A stretch of 64,000 nucleotides of DNA, taken from assembly GCA_029215795.1 (NCBI GenBank), contig JARDYH010000001.1:230419654-230483653 (forward strand), written 5' to 3'. The notes under the pieces are model-generated. The model did not search any database. It was not told the origin of the DNA and saw only the letters and a program-made list of their open reading frames with translations. The stretch's first letter is position 1. Each line of letters starts with the position of its first letter. A program made the position numbers and the translations under genes. This document shows positions 24,290-36,952 of the stretch, piece after piece. Source of the DNA: Anniella stebbinsi. Its lineage: Eukaryota; Chordata; Lepidosauria; Squamata; Anniellidae.

Positions 24290-24432
24290 ACATCTGGAGG
24301 GCAACAGCTTTTGATATTACAATTTTGAGATTACAAGTCCCAGCATTCCTGACCATGAGACATACTGACTTGCAATGATGGGAGTTGTAGTCCAACACCT
24401 TTGGAGGGCACCAGGTTGGGGAAGGGCTGCTC
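24290..24432. mobile_element. Palindromic hAT MITE ('ccccaacctggtgccctcc' family)
   Basis: The right arm 'ggagggcaccaggttgggga' pairs with 'catctggagggcaacag' on the left. The centre has 'ttacaagtcccagcattcct' and 'atgatgggagttgtagtcc'. The copy at 48402-48520 is in reverse orientation and shares the same flank. Confidence 0.6.
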
Positions 24433-24720
24433 TAAACAAAAAAAAGAGAAGTAGGTGGCCCTAAGTTGTTCATGATCAGTTTTCCACAACCCCACAGTCA
24501 CCTCTGCATATCATATTCTCCACCCTGTCCTCATGGTTTATCTGCTTTGGGAGAATGAGAATTTCACTTGCACTTTCTGCCTCCTTAGGAACGATGTGGC
24601 GTTAAGGCTTGTGATCCTTAACTCCCAATTTCCCTGCTCTTTGGTGCTTGGTTGAAAACTGTAGAGACTTAACGTTGTTTTGTAAACCGTAGGTTTTTTG
24701 TTTAATGAATTTGATTATGA
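24433..24720. repeat. Repeat matching 48176-48401 in reverse
   Basis: Marks 'agaagtaggtggccctaag', 'cacctctgcatatcatattc' and 'tgtaaaccgtaggttttttg' are found in reverse complement at 48176-48401. About 45 bases between two 'cttaac' copies are present here and absent there, a pattern left by deletion between short direct repeats. The terminal block is also at 49610-49642. Family not recognised. Confidence 0.65.
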
Positions 24721-25800
24721 TTGTTCTTGCTTTTACTGTTGGGGAGAGAGTGAGGAGCTTGTGGGATTGCCCGCCTCATATGCCAAGTTATCCTTGACTT
24801 CGGGGAAGGGGGTCAATGTCCCTGCTCACGTCAGGTAGCATAATGCCCTGCATAGAATTTTTAAATCCATTAATCTTTCACAGGTCAGCAGAACAACCAT
24901 TCTGAAAGAAAAAAAAAATAACATGATCGCTTTGTTTTTAGATGATTTGCGCAAGAGTTATAGGGGACCAAAAACCCACCAATGGAAGGGCGGAAAAGAA
25001 ATAGCTATTCTTAGATAGCATTTGCAATCTGATATCTATAGCTATATCTTTCTATCAGGTTGCACATCTGACAATATCTGGAGGGCTGCAGGTCCCCTCC
25101 TATCCTAGACGGTACATGTCCCAGAGCTCCTTGTGCCTAGTGCATTGCTGACCAAGGACTTATAGGATATGTGATTTCTAGGATGTCCAACAGCCCAATT
25201 CTGTAGGGAGTCTGTATGTTTAATGTATACATCTTATTCAGACCTTCTGCTGGGTGCACATACATTGGGGCTGGGGCCAGCAGATATGCCGATGTTATGG
25301 GGTGGGCCCAGGAGCCAGGGGTCTGCTTCCTTCTCTGCTCATGGTGCTGGCCCACTCTTCTTGACCCTCCGAGAAATAGGCATAGAAAAAGTTGGGACAG
25401 GGAAATGCACGGGGCAAAGCCCAGCTACACATTTTCCAGGCCAAACCCTGAAAAAGGGAACTAGGCCAATCAGGATGAGAAGGGAGCCCTCCTTGAGGGC
25501 TTCAGACACATCCCCCCTATGGAGTACCAAGGAGGCACCAGCTTCCTATCACTGCTAAAACGTGGATGGGCCAGGAGCAGGCAACGAGAGCCTGAGAAGC
25601 AAAGCCAATGAGTGTCTGTGGCAGTTGGCAAAGAACTCATTCACTTGCTTTCCAGGTACTCCAAGAACATTGTCATCCATAGTTGGTTAAGACTGCACTG
25701 AATGGTTGAGGGTGAGAACTCTTAAAGACATAGGGTTAAATCACACATTATGCTAGTGGATGTCCACTAGTGCAACAGGATTACCTTCCTCTCTCCTCCC
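24721..25800. other. Unclassified non-coding stretch
   Basis: Contains a possible hAT fragment around 25055-25130 ('ctggagggctgcaggtccc'). Nothing else could be supported. Confidence 0.35.
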
Positions 25801-26110
25801 CACTGGTACACATAGTTAAACTATGGAATTTGCTATCACAAGATGTAGTGATGGGCACCAATTTGGATGGCTTGAAAAGGAGACTGGACAAATTCCTGGA
25901 AGATAAAGCTACATGACCTGAGGGCTATATGCTACCTCTAGTATCACAGGCAGTGTGGCTATGTATGCCAGTTGCTGGGGAACATGGGCCGCATGGTGCG
26001 ATTGCAGCCATGTCCTGATTGTTGGTTTCCTGTGAGCAGCTGGTTGGCCACTGTGTGGGCTAGATGGACCCTTGGTCTGATCCTGCATGGCTCTTCTTAT
26101 GTTTTTATGA
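25801..26110 (+). mobile_element. CR1 LINE 3' end
   Basis: A longer CR1 3' block than at 14297: 'aaactatggaatttgctatc', 'gatggcttgaaaaggagact', 'gacaaattcctggaagataa', then the shared end 'ctagatggacccttggtctg' and 'cttcttatgttttta'. The order matches the amniote CR1 3' untranslated region. Truncated; no frame. Confidence 0.85.
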
Positions 26111-26676
26111 AGGTGGGCCCACCTTTTTACCTGGACAGTCTTTGAAGGCCCAGACCATCTCCTCTTCGCGGCCCCATTGATGAAAATCAGAAAAGAAAAT
26201 GTCACTGCTTTATACCACTGAATTTACTCCCAAAGGGCTCCCAAACTGTTTTCCATAGATATTGAATACTGCACAATTGCTGCAAATGTGAACAAAACTG
26301 TTATTAAAAAAACCTTTCTGCTGTTCCTGGAGGTATAGGGAACAGCTATGTATTGCAGGCACAATTTGTCTGTTCAGCTGCAATTCTAATCACACTTAAC
26401 AGAATCCTAAGTCCAATTCAGCTCAGTGGGTCTTACCTCTGAGAAAACTGGCTGGGAATTGTGGTGTTTCTCTAATAAGAAAAACACTGTAGAAACACAC
26501 ACATACACACACACACACCCCTCTGGCTCAGGAACCCAGAGAAAAGGTAATAGCTCAGGAAATTTCAGTCTCCATTTAACACCCAGGAGTGTAGTTCACT
26601 CATTTTTATTGCATAGAGATGGGTTTGGAACTTGAAATGAAGGGGGTGGGGGGAAGGGACAAATCCATTCCTTAAT
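26111..26676. other. Unclassified stretch with short (CA)n
   Basis: A CA-rich run at about 26495-26518. No gene or transposon recognised. Confidence 0.4.
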
Positions 26677-26721
<45 letters not shown>

Positions 26722-26742
26722 GATAGAGATAGATATAGATAT
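26677..26742. repeat. (GATA)n microsatellite
   Basis: About eleven clean units followed by imperfect GATAGA units. Confidence 0.95.
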
Positions 26743-28239
26743 ATTCAAACTCCATTCAGGCATTACCATTATTACTATTTGGCCTTCATCACGGGTGGCA
26801 CTTAGAAATACTATTATGAGAGTTCTGTTAAATTGTCTGTCTTTCCTTTTTGAGATATATCAAAAAAAGCAGACCTGGATGAGCAAATTGCCACAGCATG
26901 CCAGGTGATAAAAGCCTAACTTCCCTGATGAAGTAAGACAAGAGATGCACGTTATTCCCCTGCCCAGTCAGGCCTCCTTGCACAGTGCCACCTAGTGGTC
27001 TTTGTGCTTATAAATCTAGCACCACAACAAGGAAGATGTTACTATATATCAAATACAAATGGGTGATGAAATTGTGGCAACATCCTTGTCTGTGCACACC
27101 CATTTTTGTATGGAAAGCAAAAGCACAAATACATAAGTTTCAATACTGGAATGCAGCTTTGGGGGGGGCAATGACACATTTTGTGGCTATTGAGCATGCT
27201 CAATCTTCTTGGGGCTGTTTTGGGTGTCTCTCCCAATTGAGGTATTATTTTCTAAAGGTTTTCGAATGTCGTTTTTCTGTAAACCTTGGTGTTCCTGTGA
27301 ATCTGCCGATATCTCTCTCTCTTGTGCATGGATGGTGCTGTCCTGGTTACATAAGGACCAGCACTTGGACAAGAGAGATTGCTAATATTATATATGATAA
27401 TTTGAAGAAACATTTCCAGGAGATGATTTAGAGGAAAATAATGGGTTAGAACCACATGTGTCCCCTCTGACGATGGAATTTCTGCTGGTTTGGGGTTGCC
27501 CCCCCCCCAAGTACTAAATACCTATTCTGCGAGCAGTGGGCACCACTTGCAGAAGAAATTCAGTGGAGCTGTCTGCTTGCAGGCTGTCATCATTTGATAC
27601 TGGCCATTGAAGCCATGTAAAGCAATGACATCATATCACACATAAAAAGGGCTGTTACATGACTAAAGTCAACTTATGTTATTGCTCTGTCAATTAAATT
27701 TGCATATGGGTAACAAAATAGTCCTGAAGCAGAATATCACCAACCCTTTTAAGGGTCAACACTTCCAAAAGCTGTGCTGCTTCATTCACACAACAATTCC
27801 TACCTTTATCTACTGCCTGCCCCCCTTCATGGTGCTGCCTAAAGCAAGTCACTTCACCCTGCTGTATGGCAGGGCCAACCCTGAGCAAGAAACAGCATTA
27901 AGTATCATGTCAAGTTTTCAGCAGAGCTGAGCCTCAGTGACACGCTGCATAGTTTCTAGCTTTTCTCAATGACTACCAAACTTAGGTGTGAAACCTTAAA
28001 CCTACTAGGGAGTAGCCCAGATTGAACACAATTGATCTTAATTGCAAGTATGTGTGTGCAGGCTTATTGCAAAAAAATAATAATCTGCAAATACATACTA
28101 TTAGTTACATGAGGTTCTTACTTTTTTCCATCATGGAGCTCAAAGTGACATAAAGGTCCATCTAGGAACTGAGCAGATGCAAAGGCATTTAGATTCACCA
28201 GCTTTGCCCTTTATCCCTTTAGGATATACCCTATATAGA
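26743..28239. other. Unclassified non-coding stretch
   Basis: No exon, RNA gene or repeat family identified. G and C homopolymers occur at about 27163 and 27501. Confidence 0.35.
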
Positions 28240-28270
28240 TAGGGATGTGCAAATCAGCAAAACGTGAGCT

Positions 28271-29302
28271 TGTCAAGGTTGTCCAATGTCTACCTCAAAG
28301 CGAGTTCTGATTCTTGTCCATATCAGTGTCATGCCTGACCCAGACCCAGGCCAGGATGACTCTCCAGACGAAGAGCCTGAGGTTTCAGAGCCTGAAGGGT
28401 GTGTGAAACCCCCTGAGGCTAGTACTACCCTAGGCCCCTTCAGAATCTGTAAAGAAGATACACTGGGACCTTCAACAGTGGTGGGCTATGAGGAACCCAT
28501 AGACATGGACCCTGAGGAATGTGACTCACTTGTAGTGAGCAACCACCCAGCCTGAGAGAACATTGGTACCTGCCTGAAGATACAGACTAGAGGAGGCTGA
28601 TTGCTCCATTTTCGTGGGGCTGTGTGTCCATTCTGGGTCAGCCAAATTGGACGGCTGTAATTTCGGTGTTGTTGTAAATCCATTCTGGGTTTTACTCAGA
28701 ACCAGCCAAAACTCTAAAGGAGCTATCCAAAGTGCTGAACCCTATCCTCAAAACAGGTTCAAGACCTTGGATAGCTCCTTTATAGTTCTGACTGTTTTGA
28801 GTAAAAACCAGAATAGATTTACAACAACACCAAAATCACACCCATCAGCCATCACTGGTACAGGCTAAGACTATTGCCAGGTGAAGGAGTGCCTGCAGAA
28901 AAGAATTTCTCAGTAGGAAGGATCTTCTCATGAGCAGGACCCTCCTCATGAGCAGAACTTTTGCCAGCAGGCCTATAATGATGTGCAGCTGAGCCATGGC
29001 TGCAGCTCAGTAAGCTCTGGCTATATAAGCCTTCAGTTTCAGTCTAGCCATTGCTGGAACAATGTCTTACTGTTAGCATTTTATTTCCTTGTAATTGAAT
29101 CTCTGTGCTACTGATTTATGGATTCCTGCTTGTCTGATTTTTGGATTATGTTTCTGTTTGATTGCTCTCTCATGTTTGACCCTTGGTTGCACCTCAGACC
29201 TCTTTTCTGGAGACCACACATTTGACTGGTGACACTGTGTTCTTGACCCTTGCTTGTTTACTAACTTGCTTTTGGACTTGCCCCTTAGTTTGCCCTAGTG
29301 AT
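28271..29302 (+). mobile_element. LTR-like insertion, possibly a solo LTR
   Basis: It begins TGTCAAGG and is bounded by GAGCT repeats (28266-28270 and 29303-29307); the match extends to GAGCTTG. A TATA-like box 'ctggctatataagcc' lies near 29017, followed by T-rich sequence with 'gacccttgcttg', as in promoter-to-polyadenylation regions of squamate LTRs. The right terminus ends in AT rather than the usual CA. One acidic 90-codon frame (28286-28555) has no recognisable domain. Alternative: another class of insertion with a 7-bp duplication. Confidence 0.45.
28648..28845. repeat. Inverted repeat inside the LTR-like insertion
   Basis: Arms 'ggtgttgttgtaaatcc' and 'gatttacaacaacacc', and inner arms 'aaaggagctatccaaag' / 'ttggatagctccttta', form a roughly 200-bp hairpin. 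It may be a MITE nested in the LTR-like sequence; its ends are not sharply defined. Confidence 0.65.
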
Positions 29303-29592
29303 GAGCTTGATCCAGCCATAGCTGAACAATCAGATTGTGAGTTTAGCTGAGGTGGCTTTTAAACGAAAATCCATGTGTATTTTTGTCTGCATTTTCCCAA
29401 ATGTACTTATTAGTTGTGCACATTTTTAAAATGTATGCATTTTTATCCCATTGATTAATGTGTGTTTGTGCACATTTTTCAAATCTATACATTTTTTCTC
29501 ATGCATTTTTGAAATGTATGCATTTTGCATTGTATGTTGCTGTGCGGCTCACATCACAAGCTCAGAAATGTCTGGACTGCAGATTGCATTCT

Positions 29593-29727
29593 GGGACCGA
29601 TCTACACCAAGCAGGATACAACACTTTGAAAACATTTTGAAAACTGTATATGGTGTGTGTCCTGGGCCCCAACAGTTGTCACTATTGTTATAAACCGTTT
29701 TAAAGCAGTAGTGTAGATCCTGCCCTG
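29593..29727. mobile_element. Harbinger-like MITE, short form
   Basis: Keeps 'gatctacaccaagcagg' at the left, 'gggccccaacagttgtc' in the middle and 'aagcagtagtgtagatcc' at the right. Same family as 418-1619. Target duplication not clear. Confidence 0.6.
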
Positions 29728-29786
29728 GTCTGTATTTGATTCCAGGAGGTGCGAACTGAGTGAAATGATCAGAAATTAGTTTCTCA

Positions 29787-29882
29787 CCCATCCCTACTAT
29801 ATGTAGATCATAGACTTTTTTTAAAAGGATACACCCCATCCCTACTATATGTAGATCATAGACTTTTTTTAAAAGGATACAC
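29787..29882. repeat. Recent 48-bp tandem duplication
   Basis: Two identical 48-base units in a row. Each contains the hAT terminus 'catcccta' and the following 'ctatatgtagatcatagact'. The duplication therefore copied the transposon end plus its flank after insertion. Confidence 0.9.
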
Positions 29883-31344
29883 CCTCAGTTCTCAAGCTAA
29901 ATAAATAAAAACATGTATATCTAATATGTTAATTATTCCTATAACTATTTGATTTTAAATAATTACCACTGAGGCATCTGAGGGATGGTCTTTCTTGCTT
30001 TACATTTCTCTCTGAGATTATTTCTCCTCTCTCCCCACCCTCATCAACCATGTGTGTATAACCTATGTGCCAATTCAGGAGTACCCTTCCTGCATCTGAT
30101 AAAGTGGACGCTGGACCATAAAAGCTTATCCTTTAATAAATGTGTTAGTTTGTAAGGTGCCATGAGATATTTAGTTGTTTATCTAAAGGAGGGGAACACA
30201 TTCCAAAATTTGCAGGTTTGGTTGGCCAGGTTTGTTTTTTAAAATCCCACAAATTAGTTTTAAAAATATACCATTACTGTTTTAGTGCCATAAGCGAGTG
30301 TGCATTGCTTCAGTAAGCCAACAGCAGCTCTTAATAGATCTTTCCCAACACAGTCTAAAATACATCCCCCAGTAAAAGTAAAAATAAAAAATAATGTGTG
30401 ACAGGCCAAGAAAGGAAAATACTTGACCTCTTCCAGAGGAGGTAAGAGGAGCATGAAGGATAAACATTAGTGAAGTTGAGCTGCTAAGCCAGAACAAATT
30501 GCTAAATCAATAGTAAAAATAGTCTGGTGAACAAGACTGAGCCATTCACCAGAAATTCCAATGTGGTCCAGTCTTGCAAGGTTTAACTAGTAAGCAATTT
30601 GCGTGGTTTGGCCAACCTTTATGCTTTACACTGGGCTGTCTTAGTCGGATTATTTCATTTTGGGTCTAATGTGAGCATCCTATCATCTTGGAACACTGGG
30701 CTATAGATTCAGATATTAATTAGTCATGTTTTGAAAATGTTTGAAGCCAAGGCCAACAAATGGCATGATCTAAAACTTGCTGCAACGGAAGCAACGAATG
30801 AAGCAAAATTCCAAGGACGGTATTTAGGTGTATCGAACTGAGAATGGATGAATGGAGCTTGACGCTCCAGATTATACTTGATGACCTCTGTGCATATTTT
30901 AGCCTGATATTTTGGTTTCATCTCTCTTCTCAGAAAATATCAGTGGAGAATATATCAGTGGGACACCTGGGACAATGCAAATACCCACAAATGAGATAAT
31001 ACGGTTAGAGTAAAATATGCATTTACCCTCCACCCAATCTGCCAACCAAGTCACAGCTGTTCATTCATCAGAATCGGTCTTCCAGATGGAAGATTTGAGG
31101 ATAGGCAGCTGCTCTGCTATCCCAGAACTCCTACAAGGAAAGGCACAGCATCAACTCTAAAAGCATCAGAAACTAGACTCTGCTGGTTAGATCAGGGATG
31201 GCAGACTGCTTAACATCATGGCTTCTGTATCTTCATAATCCGCTCATTATTTCACTGTGCTGCAGGGTTTTGAAAAGCAGCAATTGTTAGCATTCTATTA
31301 TCCACTGCAGCCACCAACCTCCTGATGCCTTGGACTATATCTTC
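29883..31344. other. Unclassified non-coding stretch
   Basis: Unique-looking AT-rich DNA; no supported feature. Confidence 0.35.
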
Positions 31345-31434
31345 TGTCATCCCAGAACACTGGCCCTGATGGCTGGGGTATGCTGGGAGCTGTAGTCAAA
31401 CACATCTGGAGGGCATCGGGTTGGGAAAGGCTGT
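31345..31434. mobile_element. Fragment of palindromic hAT MITE
   Basis: The right arm 'gggagctgtagtcaaacaca' and 'ctggagggcatcgggttggg' is conserved; the left arm is weak. Confidence 0.5.
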
Positions 31435-31439
31435 TCTAC

Positions 31440-31500
31440 TGTATTATTTATTTATTATAATCTATCCAATGACAGATGTTCTCTGGGCAGCTTACAAACA
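31440..31500 (-). mobile_element. LINE/SINE 3' tail fragment
   Basis: Starts with a TTATTTATTTATTATA tail and 'ctctgggcagcttacaaa', the reverse complement of the 3' end seen at 38537-38693. Confidence 0.5.
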
Positions 31501-32003
31501 GGGCTCTGCAAAGCTCTAATGTTGAAACATTGTCCATTCTTGGGTTAACAATTGGTCTTAATAAAAATTTGGCAGTATTTAATGGCTATGAAAGAATGAA
31601 GGTGTGCATGCGTAATCTTTTGTTTCCTGACATTTGGCACACTGAATGAAATTCTTTGTTTGGAACCCTCTCATATCATATTGGATGCAATTTTTGCCTC
31701 CCCATTTCTGGTTTGTGAACTGATCACTGATTGTTTTGTTTGAATCTGTCCTAGTTTGTCACATTATACAGTTGTCAAGTGTCTAGCTCATGAAAGAGCT
31801 ACATTACTCATTTTGTTTTGAGTCATTCAAACATCCTGCTAAGTTTCATTTCTTTTTCATACTGAACAGTACATTGGAAGAGAAAAAAAGAATGACAGAC
31901 TCATTGTCTGTTGTCACAAGGTACAGAACTGTTTTGGTCATCACAATAAACCACTGTTTGTTGTGACATCCAAGCATGGACATCCATGAGCCCAATGCTT
32001 TTT

Positions 32004-32056
32004 GCAGCTGATTCCCATCACAATAAACTATGTTTTATTTTGATGGGAATCAGCTG
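32004..32056. repeat. Perfect small hairpin
   Basis: Arms 'gcagctgattcccatca' and 'tgatgggaatcagctgc' are perfect inverse copies around a 19-base loop. Nearby 'cacaataaaccactgtttgt' at 31943 suggests decayed Harbinger-type repeats. Confidence 0.8.
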
Positions 32057-32839
32057 CAGTAAGCCTTGGACTCAATACTCCTCCTCTCCTCTCCAATATG
32101 GTTGCAAGGGAATGAGAAGCAATTGCTTCCATTTTTTATTAGCCACAGGTTTCATTTCATTCAAAACCAACAAACTGTGGCTAATCTTAATTATGAGTTG
32201 TTTGAAAGAAGCCAACTTAAAAACATGCGTTATGAAGCTTGCTTGTTTCAATGAGCTACACTTAAGAATAACCACAGTAACATACTCAGCATAACAAGTG
32301 TACACATATGGGCTCTGATAACATAATCAGAGGCACTGTGCAGACTGGGCTCTGTGTAGATGTTACTCTGAGTGTGCATGGGGCAGCAATGATATGTGGA
32401 CCCACTCTTCCTATATATGTTTAGTCTACACAAAAGTAACATCTGTGCATCTGCCTCTGTCAAATCAAACTTCAAATAAATGTTTCTTTCCATCAGCACG
32501 AGGCATACAGCCTTCTCTAAACTCTGATGGGTATTGCATTCCATAAGGCCGAGAGAGATCCTCAACTATCAGGAAACTATCTCATGTCTTAGCTGCCACT
32601 GATGAAACATCAGTGAATTATCCTGGGCTATTACTCAGCAATCAGCCCAGCAAACGAATGATTAGCCAGCAGCTGTAACAACATAATAAAGGGGAAAATA
32701 TTTCTAAACTCACAATGTTTGGATAATATTTTTTTTTATTGTCCCTTGATTTTGTAGCATTGTTAATTCAGTCTTCCTACATGATTTATCTAGACTGCAA
32801 ATCGATACCCACTTAGGAGCAAGCCCCAATGGACTCAGT

Positions 32840-33049
32840 GACCCAGTTCGCATGACACACTGGGCTCACTGTAGGTTATTTAAGACACGAACCATGGTGT
32901 GTGCCAGATGTCATCTTGAATATGCACCCCTCCAAATGGGGTTGCAGTGTATCGTCCAAGCCCAGCCATTATGTGAGCGTTAAATAACTCCCGCATAACC
33001 CCTCAACAAATAACTCATGGTGAGCCCAGCATTTTATATGAACAGGGCC
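32840..33049. mobile_element. Harbinger-like inverted repeat
   Basis: The ends 'cccagttcgcatgacacac' and '…atatgaacagggcc' are imperfect inverses, with inner blocks 'gggctcac' / 'gtgagccc' in both arms. Related to 5279-5434 by its ends. Confidence 0.5.
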
Positions 33050-33439
33050 ATTGGGACTTACTTCTGAGGAAGCATGTATAAGCTAGACTCCCAATTTCAT
33101 TTTGATAGAAGCTCCTCTTAAGTCTAAAAAAACCCATTCCTTTCCAAGGGTAGCAATTTCTTTTGACTATTTTAAACCCCTTATCTGGCATTACATCAAA
33201 TTACATGCTAAATTGCCTATTTGGAACGAAAAATCTAACTTTTGTAGAAGTAGCACAACTGGGATTTCTGAACTAGAAAATAAAAGGAAACTACCTAAAC
33301 CCATCATATAAAGTCTGTCTAGAGCATCCCTAATCCAGAGTTCAACTCTCTTTATTACTTGAAAATAGCTTCATTCCAGCAACTTGGGGGTTTCATGAAA
33401 CCTTAATGAACAGAAAATCAGCACCCAAGACTGGCATTA

Positions 33440-33498
<59 letters not shown>

Positions 33499-33511
33499 AT
33501 CTATCTATCTC
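33440..33511. repeat. (CTAT)n microsatellite
   Basis: About 17 TCTA units with one interruption; complement of the GATA arrays. Confidence 0.95.
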
Positions 33512-33605
33512 ATTATTTCCATCACTGCAATCTAAGAAACAAGCACAAACATCAACATTAGGCAGTTCCTACTGTTCTTATATCAGCTCTCTTGTTTTAT
33601 GTTTT

Positions 33606-33808
33606 GTTCCCCCTCTTTTATTCCACCCTTTCTTCAAAAAGCTTGGGGACCAGACATGGTTCTCTTCTTTCCCATTTTATCCTCACAACAAGTTGGACTG
33701 GGAGAAAGTGACTGGCCCAAAGTCACCCTGTGAACTTTGTGGACTGGGTAGGGTGTGGTACCAGGTGTTCTCCAGCCTTAGTCCAGTTCTCTAGCCATTG
33801 CATCACAT
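33606..33808 (-). mobile_element. Sauria-type SINE, diverged
   Basis: In reverse complement it reads 'gtggctagagaactggact'-like at the 5' end, then 'ggtgactttgggccagtcac', 'ttgtgaggataaaatggg' and a 3' end near 'ccccaagctttttgaag'. The order matches the copy at 44946-45181. The pol III boxes are eroded. Confidence 0.65.
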
Positions 33809-36237
33809 ATGCTCTTGCTTAGCCCCTCTAACATTCGGAGAATGCAGGGAATATCATACACATAATTTCCCATGTAATTGTTCCTCACGGGCCCCTATAT
33901 TTCTACTTCTACATAAGGAAGTGACTCATATAATCAATGAAATGGACATTTGTACTAAATAGTCATGCCGTAGGCACAAATCCCTTTGCTTACTAAAATG
34001 GTTGGCCTGCACTGCTTATGTTACAATGACCCCAGTCTAGTTACTACTGTAACCACAGTTAAGAAACACAGCAAGGGGGAGTACATTTTCAGAGCACTAA
34101 GGGGGCAACTTTTTTTGGCAGGGCTTCTGTGTTTTTAAGAGGTTGTGGCATGGCCAACTCTATTCAAGATTACACCTTTCTTGGTGCCTGCCAAGGTATC
34201 CTACCCCTCCAGCTTATTTTTAAAAAAATTAACACTTTCTGACCAGCTGTTGGGATTGCTTTGAAATAGGTTTCTCTTGGTGCTGAGTGCTGTGGGTCCA
34301 AAGGATATATTTTTTTAGTGTGTTGGGACTTGAACCTCATCTCTGCCTTGTACTCAGTCTTTTGGGCATGGTACTTGCCTTTTGCCATGCCTCACATGGC
34401 AGCCATTTTGTGATGGTGCCCAGGGCAGTTTTGCAGATTGCCAAATGTGCCCAAGGCACAAAAAATTGTCTAATCTTGTATTAAAGGCATAAAAGCTCTA
34501 ATGCTGAAAAGCTGACCATATTTTTAAAATAATTTTTAAGCAAATAATCTGAGCCATTTTGTTTTACTCTTCTACTTGGCCTATTGTTATGCGTGTGGGT
34601 ATGATCATTTTAGATATCATGGAATCCCTTTATGCTGATTATTGTCTATCCAAACTAAATTGTCAGTAATCTGCTGCTGGGGAAATTGCCTACTAATATA
34701 ATCCTGTCATAGTGCCACACCTTCATAGTAATTCCAAATATTTAATTCCAAAACCTTTTTTTTAGAGTTGTCTCTATTATCCAATGCTAATAGCCTAGTG
34801 ATCTATTGATATGATTCTCATTTGGGAATTAACCTAGAAATATGCACATTTGACCTGTTTTAATTAAAGTTAAGCACTCAAACAAGGCAGGAGGCACTTC
34901 CTACTTGATCTAACTGATTTCAGTACTGCATTATTAAATAAAAAATTAGAAATGGATCATCTATCATATTGAACTACTAGTGAGAGTCTTGGCTCAAGTT
35001 CTAATGCATTATCAATTGTTGCAAAACATAGCTAATAATTGGAATGCAAGATAATGAATTTGAATTGGAGGGGAAATGTGCACATATACTAAAAAGGCTA
35101 TAAAACTTGCTTGAATCAGAAGAAATGTTGGTCAGCTCACAGTCTGACTAGTCAATAATACAACTTGACAATTGAGCATGCATTGGTAATGAAAGAACTC
35201 TAGCAAACTTGAGGTCTGACTGATGTACCCATGGCAACCCAAGGCTTCAGTCAATATGCTTTGATCTTGAATATGTGATGGTCACGTCTGATTGCTGTGC
35301 ACAATCTTTCGCCAAAGGAAGAGTCAATACGTTCATGCGGAAGCACTTCAAATATGTGTGCCTTCGGAAATGCCTATGTATCCTGATACTGGAAAATCCT
35401 CATCTTTGATCAGACTGAGCAACTTAAACTCTAGAGTTACTTGCTAAGGCTCCCTTGATGTCTTGAGCACTAACACAACATTATGTGAGCCATTGTTAAA
35501 GAGTATACACCACAATGTTCTCATTAGAAACTTCAATTACTAGGCACTAAAACTTGACCCTAAGATTTTTACTTGGCATTTCAGCTTCAATTTGGGAAAA
35601 AACTGAACGATTAATGCTACCACTCTTGGATAAAATGATGGGTTGAGAGTTTGTTTTTTCTGTTTGGGCAAGTCAGTTATTTATGTTCTGGTCATCATAC
35701 CACCCTAGACTTACTGCAATTTAAAAGCCTGTTGGTACTAAGCAGTCTTGTACAATGTCTCCAAAGCAAAGTTTAAGTGCTATATAAATAATACAAAAGT
35801 AACCTTTTTTTAAAATGGCAGGGAAACTGTGTTTGTAAAGTCTGCATGGCAAGAAGACATTCAATAGCAGAAACTTACCCCAGCCTTGACGTTATGAAAT
35901 CATGGAGAAAGTGGTGTATTGTGTGTGCTATTTCCCTACATCAAAGCTATCTACCTGACCATTTCTCTGCCCCCACTCCCAGTCATAAATTATCCCTCCA
36001 ATCCATCCTGCCTAAATGCACACCTGCAAATAGATTGTGTGAAATGGAAGTATTTCAAGCCAGACGCAAATTTCTGCAACCATGACAAGGCTTCCTGTCA
36101 CCATCACTAGAATCTCTGTGGTTGTATTTCACACTTCCCAATTCACCTACAGATGGGCTATCTTTTCTGGGACCATTGCAGAGGTCTGTCCCTGGCTAGC
36201 TGGCCATGTTACCCTGGAACATGCAACCCAATAAAGT
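33809..36237. other. Unclassified non-coding stretch
   Basis: About 2.4 kb with the fewest recognisable repeats in the window. I see no exon I can defend. If a conserved non-coding element exists here it would need cross-species alignment to find. Confidence 0.35.
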
Positions 36238-36763
36238 AGGGATGGAAGGATCAGCATTCTGATCCATGTCAGCTTTGAATCTGTTTGCTAATAAGTCCAT
36301 TCATTCATAAATATATATCAATCTGCATTTAAGGGATGAAATTTGCATTATTTTGGGATGTATTTTTTCTACAAAACATGCATTTTTGTACACATTTATC
36401 ACAAAATTAGGGATGGATGAGAAATTCATTACAGTTTGTTTTTAATCAGGATTTATCTACTTCATACTTTTCAGACCAAACATGGACTTGGAGGTAATCT
36501 GTGGTCAAAGTCCATACATTTTCAAGCTTGGAATGTGCATGAAAAGGGATACTTTTGTCAAATGCGCCCAAATAACCTTTAATCAATGGGAGAAGAATGT
36601 GTACATTTCAAAAACGCACACAATTTATAGGTACATTTGGAAAAATATGCACAGATTTTCATGCGGAAAAAAAAACAGCAATCTGATATGGCCTTGAGTC
36701 GAACTCAAGATGTAATTCAGAGAACTTTGGCATGCTCAGGTTTTGTTGATTCACACATCCCTA
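36238..36763. mobile_element. hAT-like element(s), TAGGGATGGATGAGAA type
   Basis: A first left end at 36238 (TAGGGATGGAAGGATCAG) is followed at 36408 by a second (TAGGGATGGATGAGAAATTC). The right end is GATTCACACATCCCTA at 36763. The 36408-36763 part matches the host element at 28240-29796 in reverse. This suggests one copy abutting or inserted next to a broken one. Non-coding. Confidence 0.55.
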
Positions 36764-36952
36764 TGGATGCCAGATTTTGCAGGACTAAGGTTCTCAATTC
36801 AACCTAATGTTGATTAGAAATGTCTCTTCCCAACTTCACAGCCCCATTTGCAGGTTTTGAAAATGGGAAGGAATTTTGGCAATTGTGGCATAGGGCTGAG
36901 GAACAACTTTCAAGGGTGTGGGAAAACCTCATTGGTGCACTTCCCCACTTCT

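Larger units (their letters stand above)
28240..29796. mobile_element. hAT-like element hosting an LTR-like insertion
   Basis: The left end TAGGGATGTGCAAATCAGC and right end CTCACCCATCCCTA match, in opposite orientation, the two ends of 36408-36763. Flanks CTATATAG and CTATATGT agree at six of eight positions. The host sequence is interrupted at 28271-29302 and again by a Harbinger-like MITE at 29593-29727. The remaining interior has 'tgcacatttttaaaatgtat' modules typical of this family. Confidence 0.6.

Noticed and set aside
28286..28555. Acidic 90-codon frame as a host gene
   Set aside because: It sits within an insertion flanked by short direct repeats, has no recognisable domain and no splice context. 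Kept only as a property of the LTR-like insert.
35846..36110. Two overlapping frames that might be an exon
   Set aside because: No domain, no clear splice sites matching the frame and no low-divergence paralogue; not enough to call a gene.
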